Of a stretch of DNA of 64,000 nt, positions 36,714-45,358 are shown piece by piece. Each line of letters begins with the position of its first letter. Position 1 is the stretch's first letter. The DNA lies in contig QYLO01000007.1 in assembly GCA_022766165.1 (NCBI GenBank), positions 18,788 through 82,787 on the forward strand, read 5' to 3'. The notes under the pieces were generated by a model. That model was not told where the DNA came from, did not search any database, and was given only the letters and a program-made list of their open reading frames with translations. Made by a program: the position numbers and the translations under genes. Source of the DNA: Candidatus Electrothrix gigas (GTDB lineage Bacteria > Desulfobacterota > Desulfobulbia > Desulfobulbales > Desulfobulbaceae).

Positions 36714-38379
36714 CTCGACAGTCGTGAGTTTGTAATGCTTAACACTGAAATAGCCGTATAAATCATTTTTGCTTAAGACTATGAATTTTCAAGCTGCTCG
36801 TTGGTAAACGTGGTCTTCAGTTTGAATGATTTTTTTCTTAAATCTGCCCTTGATAATCTTGGCACGAATTTCTCGCATTGTCGCTGTTGGTGCGACTTTA
36901 AGGAAATCCTGTACCAATAAATTTGCAATCACCATTTTGACCGTTCTCTCAGAAGGAATATATCGAGAACGAGTTCGTAGGAATCCTTCAAATCTGCTCC
37001 ATATTTCTTCTGGAAATTTGAGTGCTATTAATTGAAGCAAACCAAGGGAAATTGCTCCAAGGTTCACAAAACGTTCAGTAGCATCCCAGCAAGTCTGAAC
37101 CGTTTTTGCGTTTTCTGCCTGTGGAGCCTGCTGAGTTTTATTGCTTTTGGGTTTTCTCGAATGCTTAGGTATTTTTTTCGACCAGAAATGACATTGGAAG
37201 ATATGGAGAACATTTTTTAGCATATCGAACATGGTTTCTATACGGGTTCTGAGGCAATAGAGTTCGATTGCAGCAATCGGATCCTGGTCGAGATTACTGC
37301 ACATGAGAACAATGGGACCACGTGACGTTTTGGCAAAAACAAAACGAAGAGACCCTTTAGTAGGTTTCCATAATAAATCCAGGTGGTAAATATAAATTTT
37401 CTCCATATGTCCGTAGATACGGACTGATACTTTTTGAAACAGGTACAAATGGTCAAAAACTTCTGCCAGATGAATATGTTCTCCGTACTGACTGGGACGA
37501 CCCATCCCAGTATAACAAGATGGATCTGCCTGAAAGTACCCGACATAGTTTTTCTTTGCCTTTGTAATAATATGTACAGCAGGAGCTTTAATTGACCTCA
37601 ACCAGGTTGCCTGAGCCAGCAAAAACACCGGGCCTACAGAAAAAAAAGCATCCAGAACCAAGACAGCACCCTGGTTCGTTTGAAGAGAAAAATCAATAGC
37701 CATTTGGACCATCTGTTCTCCCAAAGTCAAAGATGATTTCTCGGCTTCCCCTAAATGAATGGAACCTTGATGCATACGTAAATTTAACGGTAGTGCAAAA
37801 GGAGTTGTCATGCCCCCGGCTGCCAAAGCTAGGCCTCCCCAGCACTGACCTCTGAAATACGAGGGTTTGCTTTGTGTTTCAGAATCTTGGCGTAAAGTTA
37901 CAACACCGGGCATTCGGCGACCTTCCTTGGGGACATATGTGTGGTCTCCGAGTGTAACTAAACGACCTTGCGAACAAATAGATTGTTGCTGGTAGACAGA
38001 AAAAACAAACCAATGCTCCAACAAGCTACTTAAATCCCAAGCTGAAGAACGAAAAAAACGCAGTAAAGCATGGTACCCTTGGTTGTCTATCAGCCAAAAA
38101 CGGCAGAAGGAGGAAACTCCTATCATTTCACTGCTGCCGATGAATCCTAAAACTATCATCACAAAGATTAACCACGTGCGATGACGGGAAAATACTTTAC
38201 GAAAACCGTATAATTAGTCATATAGATATGTGAGCATACAAGTTCCTTCATTGTGAAGATTAAATGTTTGGTAGACATTTACAATTTGTATGCTCTTTTA
38301 TGTTTTTTCTTTAGAGAAGTCTTCCTGTTTTTTTTAAATTTTAAAATTTAAAACGAGGTGAGAACTCACGACTCACGAG
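36714..38379 (-). mobile_element. IS4-type insertion sequence, 1666 bp, complete
   Basis: Ends with 17-bp terminal inverted repeats matching at 15 positions: ctcgacagtcgtgagtt (36714-36730) and, read on the other strand, ctcgtgagtcgtgagtt (38363-38379). It is flanked by a 7-bp direct repeat attgtaa (36707-36713 and 38380-38386), the target-site duplication. It contains a single transposase gene. Removing the element and one repeat copy fuses two partial reading frames in phase, confirming the boundaries. Confidence 0.9.
36789..38162 (-). CDS. DDE transposase, IS4 superfamily
   Basis: 457 residues. Candidate catalytic residues: Asp73 in TLGDHTYVPKEGRR, Asp171 in AVLVLDAFFS, and Glu309. The last lies in Y302-x2-R305-x3-E309-x6-K316, an exact match to the YREK signature of IS4-type transposases. 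The C-terminus is basic. The frame is intact, so the element may be active. Confidence 0.9.
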   Translation of the reverse strand: MMIVLGFIGSSEMIGVSSFCRFWLIDNQGYHALLRFFRSSAWDLSSLLEHWFVFSVYQQQSICSQGRLVTLGDHTYVPKEGRRMPGVVTLRQDSETQSKPSYFRGQCWGGLALAAGGMTTPFALPLNLRMHQGSIHLGEAEKSSLTLGEQMVQMAIDFSLQTNQGAVLVLDAFFSVGPVFLLAQATWLRSIKAPAVHIITKAKKNYVGYFQADPSCYTGMGRPSQYGEHIHLAEVFDHLYLFQKVSVRIYGHMEKIYIYHLDLLWKPTKGSLRFVFAKTSRGPIVLMCSNLDQDPIAAIELYCLRTRIETMFDMLKNVLHIFQCHFWSKKIPKHSRKPKSNKTQQAPQAENAKTVQTCWDATERFVNLGAISLGLLQLIALKFPEEIWSRFEGFLRTRSRYIPSERTVKMVIANLLVQDFLKVAPTATMREIRAKIIKGRFKKKIIQTEDHVYQRAA

Positions 38380-38900
38380 ATTGTAATTCCTGACTCGGAA
38401 CTTTTATCGTCGGAACTTTCATCGACAGCTAGCACAAGAAACATTCCAGCAAGAAGAACAATCGTTGTTAAATCAATTGGTATGAGTAAAACGACCATAA
38501 GCGCAGCTCGATGTCGTTCTGCATCTTCAAATGTGGCACGCGCCTGCTGTATCATACTCTCAAAACTCAAACCCCATTCAACCGAATATGTTAACTTCAT
38601 AAATGTTACAAACAAAATTACAACGCACACGAGAAGAAGACGTTGTCGAAATAAGGGGGTACTGAAATATTGCGCTTTCTTTATCCCGTGAGTAACATGT
38701 CCTATTCCGACTATAAAAATCCCAATAATCAGGACTTGTTGGATGAGTGCATGCAGTGTCCCTCCAACCAGTCCGGAGTAAATATTGTGTGGCTGAATGC
38801 TTGGTTGCTGTGTAACAGCTTGGATTTCTGCAGCCTGCAAGTAATTGCTATCCAGAAAAAATAAAACAAGAAAGAGTTGTAGAAAAAAATATATATTCAT
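38373..38900 (-). pseudogene. N-terminal part of a membrane-protein gene split by the IS element
   Basis: 175 codons. A signal peptide or first helix (about 1-23, NIYFFLQLFLVLFFL) then hydrophobic segments at about 52-72, 84-106 and 132-160. The last codons (ATC TCG TGA) lie inside the IS terminal repeat, so the present stop is supplied by the IS. The rest of the protein is at 36391-36713. The ATG at 38900 overlaps, as ATGA, the stop of a truncated yejB copy. Family not recognised; the reconstructed protein is a multi-pass membrane protein of about 278 residues. A shortened membrane protein may still be made. Confidence 0.8.
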
Positions 38901-39046
38901 ATTGTTGCTCCACGGCCCTCAATCTGAGCCATTAGCTTTTTAACCGGTCCACCCGGCACAAATTGCGTAATCACAAAGGTGATAAACATAACCCCGAACA
39001 GGGTCAGAATCATGAGCAGAAATCGTTTAAGAATATAAAGACTCAC
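38897..39046 (-). pseudogene. Truncated yejB copy, first 46 codons plus junction
   Basis: A GTG start followed by SLYILKRFLLMI and on to PGGPVKKLMAQIEGRGA, then TI and a TGA. It matches the first 46 codons of intact yejB with roughly ten differences in 150 bases. The GTG overlaps the stop of intact ggt, so it can be translated by coupling. Its own stop shares bases with the ATG of the membrane-protein gene at 38900. The 49-residue product would still contain the first transmembrane helix. Confidence 0.9.
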
Positions 39047-40587
39047 AGTTCCACCACTTGTACAGAACCACCCCTTCGTGGATCGCCAACTCCATCAATA
39101 CCGGGCATAACCGCATGTACTCCTCCAAAATAAAGGTCTGGTTTCTTCCAAAGGTTGAGCTTTACCTGTTCCTGCAGCACCTGTAAAGCCTCTTGGTCAA
39201 ACCCCGGTTCTATATGCAAAATTTCTGCATCTCCGTCCCAATACATTCTTGGGGCAAGCACAGCCTCTGTTATATCCCGTTTATAATCAACAAGCTGAGT
39301 CAGAACCTGAGAAAGAGCTGTTCGGATGCGCTTAGAACCTCCACTGCCCAAGACCAGTTTGACCGTATCCTCATGAAGCAACGCAGATGGTGACATCATA
39401 GAGCCGACCCGCTGCCCAGGTGATGCAGCATGAAATCCATCAGGATGAAGATCATCCTCGCCCATCATATTATTGAGCATAATACCGGTTCCTGGCACAA
39501 AATAGCCTCCTCCCTCCCCGTTTGAACAGGTCATAGAGGCGATATTCCCCTGACTATCAGCAACTGAAACATGAGTGGTTCCCCGATTAAATTGTCGAGT
39601 ATGTTCTTCGCTTCCCTGACTTCCCTGAATGCTCTGCTCTGTTCTGTAGGCAGCTAAGGCTTGCGGATGCGTCAGGCCCTGTTTTCGCAGGTGTTCTACC
39701 TCCTGCATACATTTCAGGGTTCGCAGCAGATGTTCTGGACTGCCCCACTCCTGAATCGGCCCAGCAAAACGCATTGCTTTTTCCTGTAAAGACAAAGATA
39801 GTCCTATCAAGGTGCCGCCAATATCCGGTGCAGTCAACAGGGTATGCCCATGATACGGAACTCGCAGTGGCTTACGTTCGATCACCTTGTAGGCTGCAAG
39901 ATCTTGGGCCGTGAGTAGCCCATCACCGCTGTGCATGTCCTGGGCTATGCGAGCTGCAATATCACCGCAATAAAAATCCCTGCCTTTATCCTTGGGTAGC
40001 TGCTGAAGAAAGTCGGCAAGCTCAGGATTCACCAATGTTTCACCCTGCTGTATCAGTTGCCCATGAGGCTTATAGAGTGTACGGCCCGTTGCACTCACTT
40101 CCAGGATCGGTCGAAGAATTTTAATAAAATAGGCCTGCACTTTATTTAACTCATGCCCTTTTGCCAACTGCACAGCAGGCTCCACAACTTCCTGCAAGGG
40201 CATACGACCTAACCGCTCATGAATATGAAGCAACCCTTTCAGCGTTCCAGGAACAGCTACAGAGCCGAGTCCGATATTAAACTCCTGAGTTGAACCACCA
40301 AAGTCAACTTCAATGGGATAAAAATGTGGTTCCAATTGAGCATCTTCTAAGCCAAGACCTGGAGTATCAACAAAAAAATCAAAAAATATTTCCTGCTGAT
40401 CTGCTGTCCGGGCCAAAGCAAAACCGCCACCCCCCAGACTGGTCAGCATCTGTTCTGCAACAGTTCCGGCAAAACCGGCTGCAACAACTGCATCAAAGGC
40501 ATTGCCACCTGCTTCCAAAATCAGGGCAGCTACCCCAGACACAGCCTCGTGACCAGAGGCCACAATCGCTTTATTTTTTATAGACAT
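39043..40587 (-). CDS. ggt: Gamma-glutamyltransferase
   Basis: 514 residues of the Ntn-hydrolase GGT family, which hydrolyses or transfers gamma-glutamyl groups. Autoprocessing would occur at the Thr of NRGTTHVSVAD, where the small subunit begins; CSNGEGGGYFVPGTG and GSGGSKRIRTALSQVL complete the active site. No signal peptide is evident, unlike periplasmic E. coli Ggt, so it may act in the cytoplasm. I chose ATG at 40587; an in-frame TTG at 40608 would overlap the upstream gene. The last bases overlap a truncated yejB start. It follows a GCS2-type ligase, suggesting gamma-glutamyl or peptide metabolism. Confidence 0.9.
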   Translation of the reverse strand: MSIKNKAIVASGHEAVSGVAALILEAGGNAFDAVVAAGFAGTVAEQMLTSLGGGGFALARTADQQEIFFDFFVDTPGLGLEDAQLEPHFYPIEVDFGGSTQEFNIGLGSVAVPGTLKGLLHIHERLGRMPLQEVVEPAVQLAKGHELNKVQAYFIKILRPILEVSATGRTLYKPHGQLIQQGETLVNPELADFLQQLPKDKGRDFYCGDIAARIAQDMHSGDGLLTAQDLAAYKVIERKPLRVPYHGHTLLTAPDIGGTLIGLSLSLQEKAMRFAGPIQEWGSPEHLLRTLKCMQEVEHLRKQGLTHPQALAAYRTEQSIQGSQGSEEHTRQFNRGTTHVSVADSQGNIASMTCSNGEGGGYFVPGTGIMLNNMMGEDDLHPDGFHAASPGQRVGSMMSPSALLHEDTVKLVLGSGGSKRIRTALSQVLTQLVDYKRDITEAVLAPRMYWDGDAEILHIEPGFDQEALQVLQEQVKLNLWKKPDLYFGGVHAVMPGIDGVGDPRRGGSVQVVEL

Positions 40588-40592
40588 TTTCA

Positions 40593-41729
40593 CTACTCTC
40601 TCAGCCAATAATCATTTCTCAAGCTGATAATCATCTCTTTAAATTGTTTCTTCTCCGGGCCAACCAATCTGCGCTGCTGATCCGCTCCAGTACCCTGTTC
40701 TAAAATTTTGTACAGCTCCTGTACATAACATGTCGACCGCAAGCGTTCCGTCACAGGGTGAATGAGATGAAACAACTTATCTGCAGCCTGACCAAGCGTC
40801 AAATCAGCACCCCCGAATAAATGGTACATATCCACAAAACGTCCATTAATCCCGTGTCGGGCTGCCTGCCATTTATTATATTTCAGCAACTGTAAACTGG
40901 CAGGACGGGAAGACACTTTTTTTTCAGTAAGATAGACTACAAATGCCTGGATCGCAGCAGTCAAACCCAAAATAGAATAAAAACGTGAGGGCAGATCGCA
41001 GATACGAATTTCCACTGTACCAAATTCAGGACTGGGACGAATATCCCACCAGAGATCCTTGATTCCCGTAATGGCTTGATGGGCATACAGCGAGGCAACT
41101 TCTTCTGTATATCCTTGCCAACTCTTCAAATAACCAACAATACCTGCCAAGGGCAGGGCTTCAAAGAGCTTGGTTCTATAGGATTGAAAACCGGTATCTT
41201 GACCGCAGAAAAAAGGTGAAGAGCTGCTCAGGGCTAAAAAGAGAGGAAGATAGGGTTGCATCATATCGCAGACCCTAATAGCTGTGTCACCATCCGGCAT
41301 TCCCACATGCACATGCATGCCCTGAGCAATAAACTGGCGTCCAACCTGTTGCAACTCGTCCATGATTCGTTGATAGCGTTCTCCCCTGCTTAACAGTTGG
41401 GTAGCAGGGTCGGCAAAAGGATGCAGGCTTGTTGAATACAGGTAACATCCCTCTGATCTAGCGACATCTTCAACAAGGTGGATCATTTGACTGAGATCAG
41501 TAGCCACCTCGTTGACGCTGTGACAAACCCCGGTTTGCAGCTCTATAATAGATTGAAGAAATTCGGGAACGATTCTGTCACTGCCTTGCGGAACAAGCTT
41601 ATCTAAGATTGTATTGACTCGTGGAACCAGATCCAAGGTATGACAATCAACAAGCTGAAATTCCAGCTCAACGCCCAAGGTGTATGGTTGGCTGTTGTTA
41701 AATACAGGGATGAATGTGTTGTCGTCCAT
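40593..41729 (-). CDS. Glutamate-cysteine ligase family 2 (YbdK-like) carboxylate-amine ligase
   Basis: 378 residues of the GCS2 family. Landmarks: TLGVELEFQLVD (metal/ATP site), GMHVHVGMPDGD, ALSSSSPFFCGQDTGFQSYR, and FGTVEIRICDLPS. YbdK enzymes have weak glutamate-cysteine ligase activity; related proteins join glutamate or other amino acids to amines. Directly upstream of ggt (6 bases), so a gamma-glutamyl compound made here may be processed there. The start region is a 10-bp tandem repeat with no normal ribosome site. Confidence 0.88.
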   Translation of the reverse strand: MDDNTFIPVFNNSQPYTLGVELEFQLVDCHTLDLVPRVNTILDKLVPQGSDRIVPEFLQSIIELQTGVCHSVNEVATDLSQMIHLVEDVARSEGCYLYSTSLHPFADPATQLLSRGERYQRIMDELQQVGRQFIAQGMHVHVGMPDGDTAIRVCDMMQPYLPLFLALSSSSPFFCGQDTGFQSYRTKLFEALPLAGIVGYLKSWQGYTEEVASLYAHQAITGIKDLWWDIRPSPEFGTVEIRICDLPSRFYSILGLTAAIQAFVVYLTEKKVSSRPASLQLLKYNKWQAARHGINGRFVDMYHLFGGADLTLGQAADKLFHLIHPVTERLRSTCYVQELYKILEQGTGADQQRRLVGPEKKQFKEMIISLRNDYWLRE

Positions 41730-41750
41730 TGTCGTCTATTGTCGTGCATT
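41721..41750. repeat. 10-bp tandem repeat, three units, over a start codon
   Basis: gtcgtccatt, gtcgtctatt, gtcgtgcatt. It spans the first codons and the ribosome-site region of the GCS2-type ligase gene (minus strand). Ten is not a multiple of three, so loss or gain of one unit would shift the relation between alternative starts and the frame. Confidence 0.85.
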
Positions 41751-41774
41751 CGTGCATATATCATTTTTTGTGCA

Positions 41775-42950
41775 TCACGATTTTTTCAAGTGCTGCAAGG
41801 CATGAACAGCAACAGTGGCCAGCCAGCGGCTCCCGTAGGCTAATACCTTTTCGTCAAAGTCAAAAACACTGGAATGTGCAGGACCTGGATTAGGATTTTT
41901 TGCAGCTCCAAAACGAACCATAGTTCCAGGAATTTTTTGCTGATAAAATGAAAAATCTTCCCCACCAAGACTGGGAAGTCCATGAGAAATAACCCGGTCA
42001 GCGCCCACAAGCTGTTCTGCTGCCTGCCGGGCAAGAGTATAAGAAGTAGCGTCATTGACAACTGCTGGTAAGCCCTGCTGAAGAGTAAAGTTGATCTCCG
42101 CACTACACATTTTCTCAAGTCCTTGTACCAGAGCCTGCATTTTTTGAATAATCAGAGTTCTGGTGTCCAGATGCGTGCTGCGGATGGTTCCTTCAAGGAG
42201 AGCCTTACCTGCAATGACATTATGCACAGATCCGGCGGCAATCCGACCAACAGTGATCACCCCAGGGTTGGCCGGATTAATTATCCGAGAAACCATCGTT
42301 TGGATATTGAGTACCAAACTGGCACCAACCACAACTGCGTCTATAGCCTCATGAGGACGGGCTGCATGTCCTCCCTGTCCATAGATATCAATGGTAAAAG
42401 GATCTGTGTACGAACAGATAAGACCTTGGTCAACAGCAAAATATCCCACAGGATGATGCGTGTCAATATGCCCGCAGAAAATCATGGATACGTCCTGCAA
42501 ACAGTTATCAGCAATCATAGCTGAAGCGCCTGTACCTGCTTCCTCTGCTGGTTGAAAAAGGAGGACCACACGAGCTTCAAGCTCATCAAGAATTGGATTT
42601 TGAGCCAGGAGTTGTGCTGCTCCCAAAAGCATGGCCGTATGCCCATCATGACCACAGGCATGCATGACACCGGCCTGTTGAGAGGAGAAAACAAGACCGG
42701 TTTCTTCAGCAACAGGCAGGGCATCAATGTCAGCCCGTAGTGCTACACAGGGGCCTGTTCCCTTTCCCAACTCAGCCCGAATACCTGTTCCACCGGCTAG
42801 TCCTGTTTGATAGCTTGCTCCTATTTTTTTGAGATGATATTCTATCAGGGCCGCAGTCTTTTGTTCTTGAAAGGCAAGCTCTGGGTAACGATGCAGGGTC
42901 CGGCGAATCTCCCGGATATTTTGTTCCTGTTCTTCAGTTAGTGTAAACAC
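41775..42950 (-). CDS. M20D-family amidohydrolase (N-acyl amino acid / hippurate hydrolase-like)
   Basis: 391 residues of peptidase family M20D, cytoplasmic zinc enzymes that cleave N-acyl or aromatic amides of amino acids. Metal ligands are visible: HACGHDGHTAML (Cys99, His101), PAEEAGTGA (Glu136/137) and GHIDTHHPVG (His161), with the C-terminal GGEDFSFYQQKIPG completing the site. The dimerisation domain lies between. It is in the same operon as the GCS2 ligase and ggt (45 bases upstream of the ligase), and follows the MORN gene by 3 bases. Confidence 0.93.
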   Translation of the reverse strand: MFTLTEEQEQNIREIRRTLHRYPELAFQEQKTAALIEYHLKKIGASYQTGLAGGTGIRAELGKGTGPCVALRADIDALPVAEETGLVFSSQQAGVMHACGHDGHTAMLLGAAQLLAQNPILDELEARVVLLFQPAEEAGTGASAMIADNCLQDVSMIFCGHIDTHHPVGYFAVDQGLICSYTDPFTIDIYGQGGHAARPHEAIDAVVVGASLVLNIQTMVSRIINPANPGVITVGRIAAGSVHNVIAGKALLEGTIRSTHLDTRTLIIQKMQALVQGLEKMCSAEINFTLQQGLPAVVNDATSYTLARQAAEQLVGADRVISHGLPSLGGEDFSFYQQKIPGTMVRFGAAKNPNPGPAHSSVFDFDEKVLAYGSRWLATVAVHALQHLKKS

Positions 42951-42953
42951 TGA

Positions 42954-44933
42954 TTATTCCTGCTCAACCAATTCGTCATGTTTAAAAACTCCCTTAACAA
43001 TACGGCCATCGGTATATCTAATCGTACCAGCTCCATTCCTCCGTCCAGATCGGAACATACCCTCATACACGGTTCCATCGGCTGAAGTTAATTTTCCGTA
43101 TCCGTGGGGTAAGTCATTTTTAAAATCCCCCTTATACCTTTTTCCGTTTTTATAGACCAGTTCACCTTTTCCTGAAAAAAAGCCTTCTGAAAACTCTCCT
43201 TTATAATAGCTCCCATCTGGAAAAGTATAGGTTCCTTTCCCCTCAAAACTCCCTTGAATAAAATCACCTTTATAGGAAGAGCCGTCAAGATAGGTAAACA
43301 CCCCCTTCCCTTCCCGTTCTCCTTTTTTAAACGTTCCTTTATATCGTCGACCATCAGCAAAAATATAGGTTCCCTGACCATGAAACTTACCTTCGGAGAA
43401 TTCGCCTTCATAGCGTTCTCCGTTTGCCAACTGCAGAGTACCCCAGCCTTCCATTTTTCCGTTTTTAAATTCTCCCTGATAATGAGAAGAATCAGGTAAG
43501 TCAACTTCTCGTACTCCGCTAAAGGATTTTTTATTATCCTGTTTTTCCCCTTGAAAGGAGTAAGGAATTTCATTAATCAACACAAGTTTGCCTTGTTCTT
43601 CCGACTGTTCTCTTTTCTTCTTGTCCTTCTTAGCTTGCGCAGGTAGAGATGATGTTGTTGCTATAGGGGCTTGGATGCGTATTGCTGTCTTTTCTGTCTT
43701 TTCTGTCTTTTGCTGAGAAATTTTTTCAGGAGCTTTTTCAGGAGTTTTCTTTGGAGAATGCTTTGCAGTAACAGGCTTAACAACTGGGGTGATAACAATA
43801 ATGTGATTACGTGTTGTACGAGTTGAGGAAGGAGCCTTGGAAATAACCTCTTTGGCCTTCTTTTTTTGTTTCTTCTTCACGGCAACACGAGCAATACGAG
43901 GTGTGTTTACAACCTGGGCCTTTTTCTTTTGGGGTTTCTTTTGGAATCGCTCTTCTTTTTCAACCTGACGAACAGGATTCACAGGATTATTTTTGGAAAA
44001 AAGACCTTCATACACCCGTCCATCAGCATATTCTAACCTTCCTATACCAACTCTGACGCCTTTTTCCCATTGTCCGACATATCGAGACCCGTCTCCATAG
44101 GTCATGGTCCCCTCACCGTGAGGTAAGCCGTTAAGCAGATCACCATTGTATTCTTGTCCGACCTGAGACCACGTCACCGTCCCCTGACCGGTAATCGCTC
44201 CATCAAGAAAGGTACCCGTATAGGTTCGACCGTTTTTTTCCTTTAAGGTACCACGGCCATTATACAGATCATTGTCAAAGTATCCCTCATAACGACTCCC
44301 ATCAGGCATCTGGAGAATGCCATAGCCTTGACGAAATTTTTTCACATAGCTCCCAATATAAATAGTTCCGTCTGCATAGTGGCGTACCCCTTTTCCCTCA
44401 GGATGACCGTCACGAAATTCTCCTTCAAAGGTACTGCCATCGGCCATCGTCATTTTACCCTTTCCGTGCAGCAAGTTGTTATGAAAATCCCCAACGTATT
44501 TTCTTCCGTCTGGATAGAGCAGAACACCTTTGCCATGAAATCGTCCCAGCTCGAATCCCCCCTGATAGTGTAGGCCGTTTGCCTCTTTTAGGATACCTTC
44601 GCCATCAATAACACCGTCTTTAAACGTTCCCTTGTAATATCGCCCATCACTGGTCTTTAACGTGCCAAAACCATTAAATTTTCCTCGAGCAAATTCACCC
44701 TCATATACCATGCCATCGGGAGTAACTAACCTACCCCGTCCCCAAAGAAAACCATTTTTAAAGTCCCCCTCATACTCCCGACCATTAGCACTGCGTAACT
44801 TTCCCACACCATTTTTGCAGTCTCCTGAAAGACAATGCGCATGACAGGTCAGGGAAGTCAAGATTATTGCGCATTGAACAACGCAAGCAGCAAGTGATAT
44901 TCTCAATATTCTCAATATTCTGGCACTTCGCAT
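42954..44933 (-). CDS. Secreted MORN-repeat protein
   Basis: 659 residues. The ATG at 44933 gives a typical signal peptide (MRSARILRILRISLAACV ... CHAH); a longer frame reaching 45107 would overlap the upstream small gene and lacks a signal. About 11 MORN repeats (YEGDFKNG-x6-G type) occupy residues 45-300, then a basic Lys/Thr/Pro-rich linker of roughly 150 residues, then 7 more MORN repeats to the end. In eukaryotes MORN arrays bind membranes and act as scaffolds; in bacteria their role is unclear. The signal peptide and Cys-containing N-terminus suggest a periplasmic or surface scaffold. Confidence 0.85.
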   Translation of the reverse strand: MRSARILRILRISLAACVVQCAIILTSLTCHAHCLSGDCKNGVGKLRSANGREYEGDFKNGFLWGRGRLVTPDGMVYEGEFARGKFNGFGTLKTSDGRYYKGTFKDGVIDGEGILKEANGLHYQGGFELGRFHGKGVLLYPDGRKYVGDFHNNLLHGKGKMTMADGSTFEGEFRDGHPEGKGVRHYADGTIYIGSYVKKFRQGYGILQMPDGSRYEGYFDNDLYNGRGTLKEKNGRTYTGTFLDGAITGQGTVTWSQVGQEYNGDLLNGLPHGEGTMTYGDGSRYVGQWEKGVRVGIGRLEYADGRVYEGLFSKNNPVNPVRQVEKEERFQKKPQKKKAQVVNTPRIARVAVKKKQKKKAKEVISKAPSSTRTTRNHIIVITPVVKPVTAKHSPKKTPEKAPEKISQQKTEKTEKTAIRIQAPIATTSSLPAQAKKDKKKREQSEEQGKLVLINEIPYSFQGEKQDNKKSFSGVREVDLPDSSHYQGEFKNGKMEGWGTLQLANGERYEGEFSEGKFHGQGTYIFADGRRYKGTFKKGEREGKGVFTYLDGSSYKGDFIQGSFEGKGTYTFPDGSYYKGEFSEGFFSGKGELVYKNGKRYKGDFKNDLPHGYGKLTSADGTVYEGMFRSGRRNGAGTIRYTDGRIVKGVFKHDELVEQE

Positions 44934-45028
44934 CAACACTCCCAGATTACCTAAGTTACCTAAGCAACCTGACAAGGTTAGGTTGAAACGAAGTCGTAAC
45001 AAGGTATGAAGGATATTGGCTATGTTAT

Positions 45029-45060
45029 TTAACATATTAGTTAACATATTAGTTAACATT
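45029..45060 (-). repeat. 12-bp tandem repeat between the 84-aa gene and the MORN gene
   Basis: ttaacatattag twice plus a partial third copy, immediately after and overlapping the end of the small gene's stop region. Each unit carries an in-frame stop (TAA on the minus strand), so it cannot extend the small protein. Confidence 0.85.
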
Positions 45061-45303
45061 TTTTTCAATCCGACTAATAAACTCTTGAGCTGTTTCAGGA
45101 TCGCCAATTTCTTCCACTAAAGCCGTGGTTAACTCTATAATACGGGTAGCAACAATAGGCCCATCTTGCTGCCATTGTTTAATATACTCATCAAGAATCA
45201 TACGAGCGGCTGGTCCGACCGCTCCTGCAAGAGCCTGCTCAATTTCATTAAAAATTTTCTGAATCTCGAGGGGATACTCCCCATCTGTATAACCCGTTGT
45301 CAT
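45049..45303 (-). CDS. Small acidic protein of unknown function
   Basis: 84 residues, acidic, predicted mostly helical (EIQKIFNEIEQALAGAVG, ARMILDEYIKQWQQ, PIVATRIIELTTALVEEIG). No known domain is recognised; no signal peptide or membrane segment. It sits 55 bases after argJ and shares its strand, followed by the MORN gene, so it may belong to the same transcript. Confidence 0.6.
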   Translation of the reverse strand: MTTGYTDGEYPLEIQKIFNEIEQALAGAVGPAARMILDEYIKQWQQDGPIVATRIIELTTALVEEIGDPETAQEFISRIEKNVN

Positions 45304-45358
45304 CTTCTATCTCATTCTGGGTAGTCTGGGTCTTTTCCTAAAATTTTAATCTTTTGAT

